A stretch of DNA of 64,000 nt from the NCBI GenBank assembly GCA_017506865.1, contig JAFCMP010000009.1:186001-250000 (forward strand), written 5' to 3'. A program made the translations under genes and the position numbers. The stretch's first letter is position 1; each line of letters begins with the position of its first letter. The stretch comes from Tribonema minus. Taxonomy: Eukaryota; Sar; Xanthophyceae; Tribonematales; Tribonemataceae. The notes beneath the pieces are model-generated. The model did no database searches, was not told the DNA's origin, and worked only from the letters and a program-made list of their open reading frames with translations. Below are positions 62,038 through 64,000 of the stretch, one piece after another.

Positions 62038-62600
62038 TGCCATACATACAGCGACCAGATCATGAGAGGTAAGCTTCAGCTTGTTCAAAGGTGTCCACTG
62101 ATTGATTAGGAGTTGCAAGCAGCGCAGCATTGCTCAGCGCACGACGCTAACCCCCAGTCCTCCTACATGCGGAGCTTCATCTTGAAGTTGTACATTAACC
62201 TCAACTTGAAGTTGAACATGCAACTCTAACAACGCATGCAGAGTTGTGCGCTTCTCATCAACTACCACACATGTGCTGTCGCACTTGCACCTCTGCATGC
62301 ACGCTGCCACAAGGTGCAGCGCGCGCAGCTTCTGCTGTAGCAGCGGTGCATGCAGGGGTGCAAGTGCGACAGCACACGTGTGGTGGTCGATGAACCGATG
62401 CTGCACATTCTCTGCATGTTTCGTTGAAGTTGCAAGTTCATTTTCAAGTTGACCCTGAGCTGCTAGAGGTAGGGTTAGGGTTACGCGTGTTGATGCGCTG
62501 AGCAATGCTGCGCTGCTTGCAACCGTTAATAAAGTCACTGGACACCTTTGAACAAGCTGGAAGCTTACCTCTGGATCTGGTCATTGTACATATGGCCCCC
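62038..62600. mobile_element. Foldback element with ~270-bp inverted arms
   Basis: The left arm (gccatacatacagcgacc..., gaggtaagcttcagcttgtt, ttgcaagcagcgcagcattg, cgcacttgcacctctgcatg) returns as its reverse complement in the right arm, which ends ggtcattgtacatatggc. The arms meet around 'ttctgctgtagcagcg' near 62330. Arms also carry ttgaagttgaagttg repeats, and the right arm contains tagggttagggtta. No coding sequence. Single arms occur at 26819 and 54660. Confidence 0.8.
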
Positions 62601-63300
62601 GCCTTGGAAATGCGTGGTTTGTCGACACATCACGGCCGCTAGGCCACACTGCTGTGGCAGCGGTAGGCAGAAGTGTGCAAAAATGCATGTTGAGCACTGT
62701 GGCAACAGTTGAAGTTGAAGTTGAACTTCAAGTTGAAGTTGCAAATTGACAAGTAACTTGAAGTTGAGGTTGTGCAATGTTCAACACACTCCCAATTGAA
62801 GTCGAGACTGGTCTGGAGTGGATGCTCAGCGGGCCGCGCTGAGCAATGCTGCATGCATGTCTATCTGGTTAATAATCACTGGACACCCAAAATCATGGAA
62901 TGAAGACTTCTTCTTGTTCAGCCACGGAGCTTGCTTGGATCGCTGTCATGACTTGACAGCACACTTCTCAGGCTCAAGGCCACACTTGGTGACCGGAGTT
63001 TGCGGATCTGGACGTTACGTCCTGGGGCACGCCCCGCCCGCAGACAAAGGTTCCTCGGGTGTTCCCTGCTGACAGGGGCCCGGACTTCACAAGTGGCGGG
63101 GACAGAACGGCATCCAGGACCGTTCGGACCTTCCTCCTGTCAGCCTCGGCGCACCGAGGTCTGCTTTCTGGCGCACGCACTTCTTTTTGAGGTGTTTGCG
63201 ATCGTATCGTCAGCCGGACGGTACTGGGGAGGACCCCAGCCCGCCAGACCGCCAGTTTAAGGGCTGCTGACAGCCTACGTGGTAGTTTGGTTCATTGGGC
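62601..63300. other. Further arm-like sequence, no gene recognised
   Basis: ttgaagttgaagttgaactt repeats at about 62709-62775 and a 'gctgagcaatgctgc...cactggacacc' piece at 62838-62888 are fragments of the same foldback family. The remainder has no recognisable coding domain. Confidence 0.5.
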
Positions 63301-63319
63301 AACGGCAAATTTTCTACAG

Positions 63320-63600
63320 GCATCCGTGGGCTTCGCCGCAGCCTTCGCATCGCCATCGCACGCAGTTCAACTTTTCCGGTGGGCAGTTACACATCGAACG
63401 CGCAGAGTGTTGCAGGGCGGTGTGTGGCGTACGCAAAGGATTTGAAGGATTAGCGTGGCAATCTTCATCTACAGGCATTCGTGGGCTCGCATCACGCCTA
63501 CGTCGCCTTTCTCGCACACAGTTCAACTTCCGGTGGCAGTTACACGTCGAACGCGCAGAGTTTTGCAGGGCGGTGTGTGACGCACAGGACTGGGGGATTG
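63320..63600. repeat. Tandem duplication of about 155 bp
   Basis: 'acaggcatccgtgggct', 'cgcacgcagttcaacttt', 'cgaacgcgcagagtgttgca' and 'gggcggtgtgtg' at 63316-63425 recur in the same order at 63471-63583 with several substitutions. The flanking frames (63279-63943) follow the duplication and show no family. Confidence 0.8.
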
Positions 63601-64000
63601 GCGTGCGGTGCTTTGGAGCTGGTGGGAGCCTTGCGGGTCATCTGGGCGGCTTTGGCGCTTGGGTGAGCAGTGGGGCTGGCGCTTGGTGGAAAAACAGGAG
63701 AACCAGGTTAATTGGTTGGCGCTGAGGAGCGATTGCGAGCAGCGCTGGCGTGGCGTTGAGGCAGCGGCGCAGTACATCGGTACGTCATCTAGCCTGCTTC
63801 TCGTTGTCGTAGCTGGCCTGCTCGCACGATCGCAGCGTACTTTTGTGGCCTCATGTTGCAGCTTTCGCTTCGTTGCTAGTTTTCAAGGCGTATTCTGCGT
63901 GTTTGCCGAGGTCGCACGGTTGCGTGCTCTGGCAAACTGCTAGTTCTACAGCATTGCGATATTGCCTACTTCGGAGCACGGTGTCCTACGGCCTGGTGGA

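Noticed and set aside
1..64000. Bacterial or organellar origin with operons and ribosome-binding sites
   Set aside because: Phase-matched GT-AG introns, LINEs, hAT elements and a chromodomain indicate nuclear eukaryotic DNA.

Overview
The window looks like nuclear DNA of a unicellular eukaryote, most likely an alga or alga-like protist. Base composition is mixed. Real genes are recognisable as short exons joined by GT-AG introns in matching phase. There are several classes of eukaryotic transposon and no bacterial gene organisation. No rRNA, convincing tRNA or CRISPR array was seen. I cannot name the species. A chlorophyte or a secondary alga would fit the protein families, but this is inference.

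Layout. 1-3.3 kb holds repeats, a terminal-inverted-repeat element, a worn LINE endonuclease remnant and a 94-bp solo LINE 3' end. 3.36-20.74 kb (+) is one long multi-exon gene: P-loop ATPase (Walker A and B exons), a decayed coiled-coil/nuclease-like stretch, then a protein kinase whose exons join in phase. Two nearly identical copies of one LINE sit tail to tail in its introns: copy A (+, 9272-12037, 5'-truncated, 11-bp target duplication) and copy B (-, 12391-20284). Copy B carries an uninterrupted 2623-codon frame with zinc fingers, an OTU-type cysteine protease, reverse transcriptase and restriction-like endonuclease. The kinase catalytic-loop exon (12136-12333) survives in the 353-bp gap between them.

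23.3-31.3 kb (-) is a large surface-protein gene: signal peptide, many tiny PMP-type beta-helix exons, a cysteine-rich stalk and a multi-pass membrane domain. It has one in-frame stop and several frameshifts. 33.7-36.7 kb (-) holds exons of an unrecognised helical, probably membrane-linked protein. 36.86-43.3 kb (+) is a second, decayed relative of the ATPase gene. Its largest intron contains a hAT-like element and a 1.0-kb element with about 80-bp inverted termini. Leucine-rich repeats follow at 43.9-44.1 kb.

44.5-64 kb is mostly mobile-element debris: a dispersed hairpin repeat, a chromodomain remnant of an LTR-type element next to a GC-rich block, a hAT element with perfect 8-bp target duplications (50139-50868), a broken Rep gene of CRESS-DNA-virus type (52256-53060, -), an old LINE fragment (57367-58160), a gag-like zinc-knuckle frame (59621-60482) and a long foldback element (62038-62600) whose arms recur at 26.8 and 54.7 kb.

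Taken together, this is a transposon-rich accessory region. Rapidly evolving ATPase/nuclease/kinase (Crinkler-like) genes and a surface-protein gene are being invaded and worn down, and one endogenised Rep gene is present.
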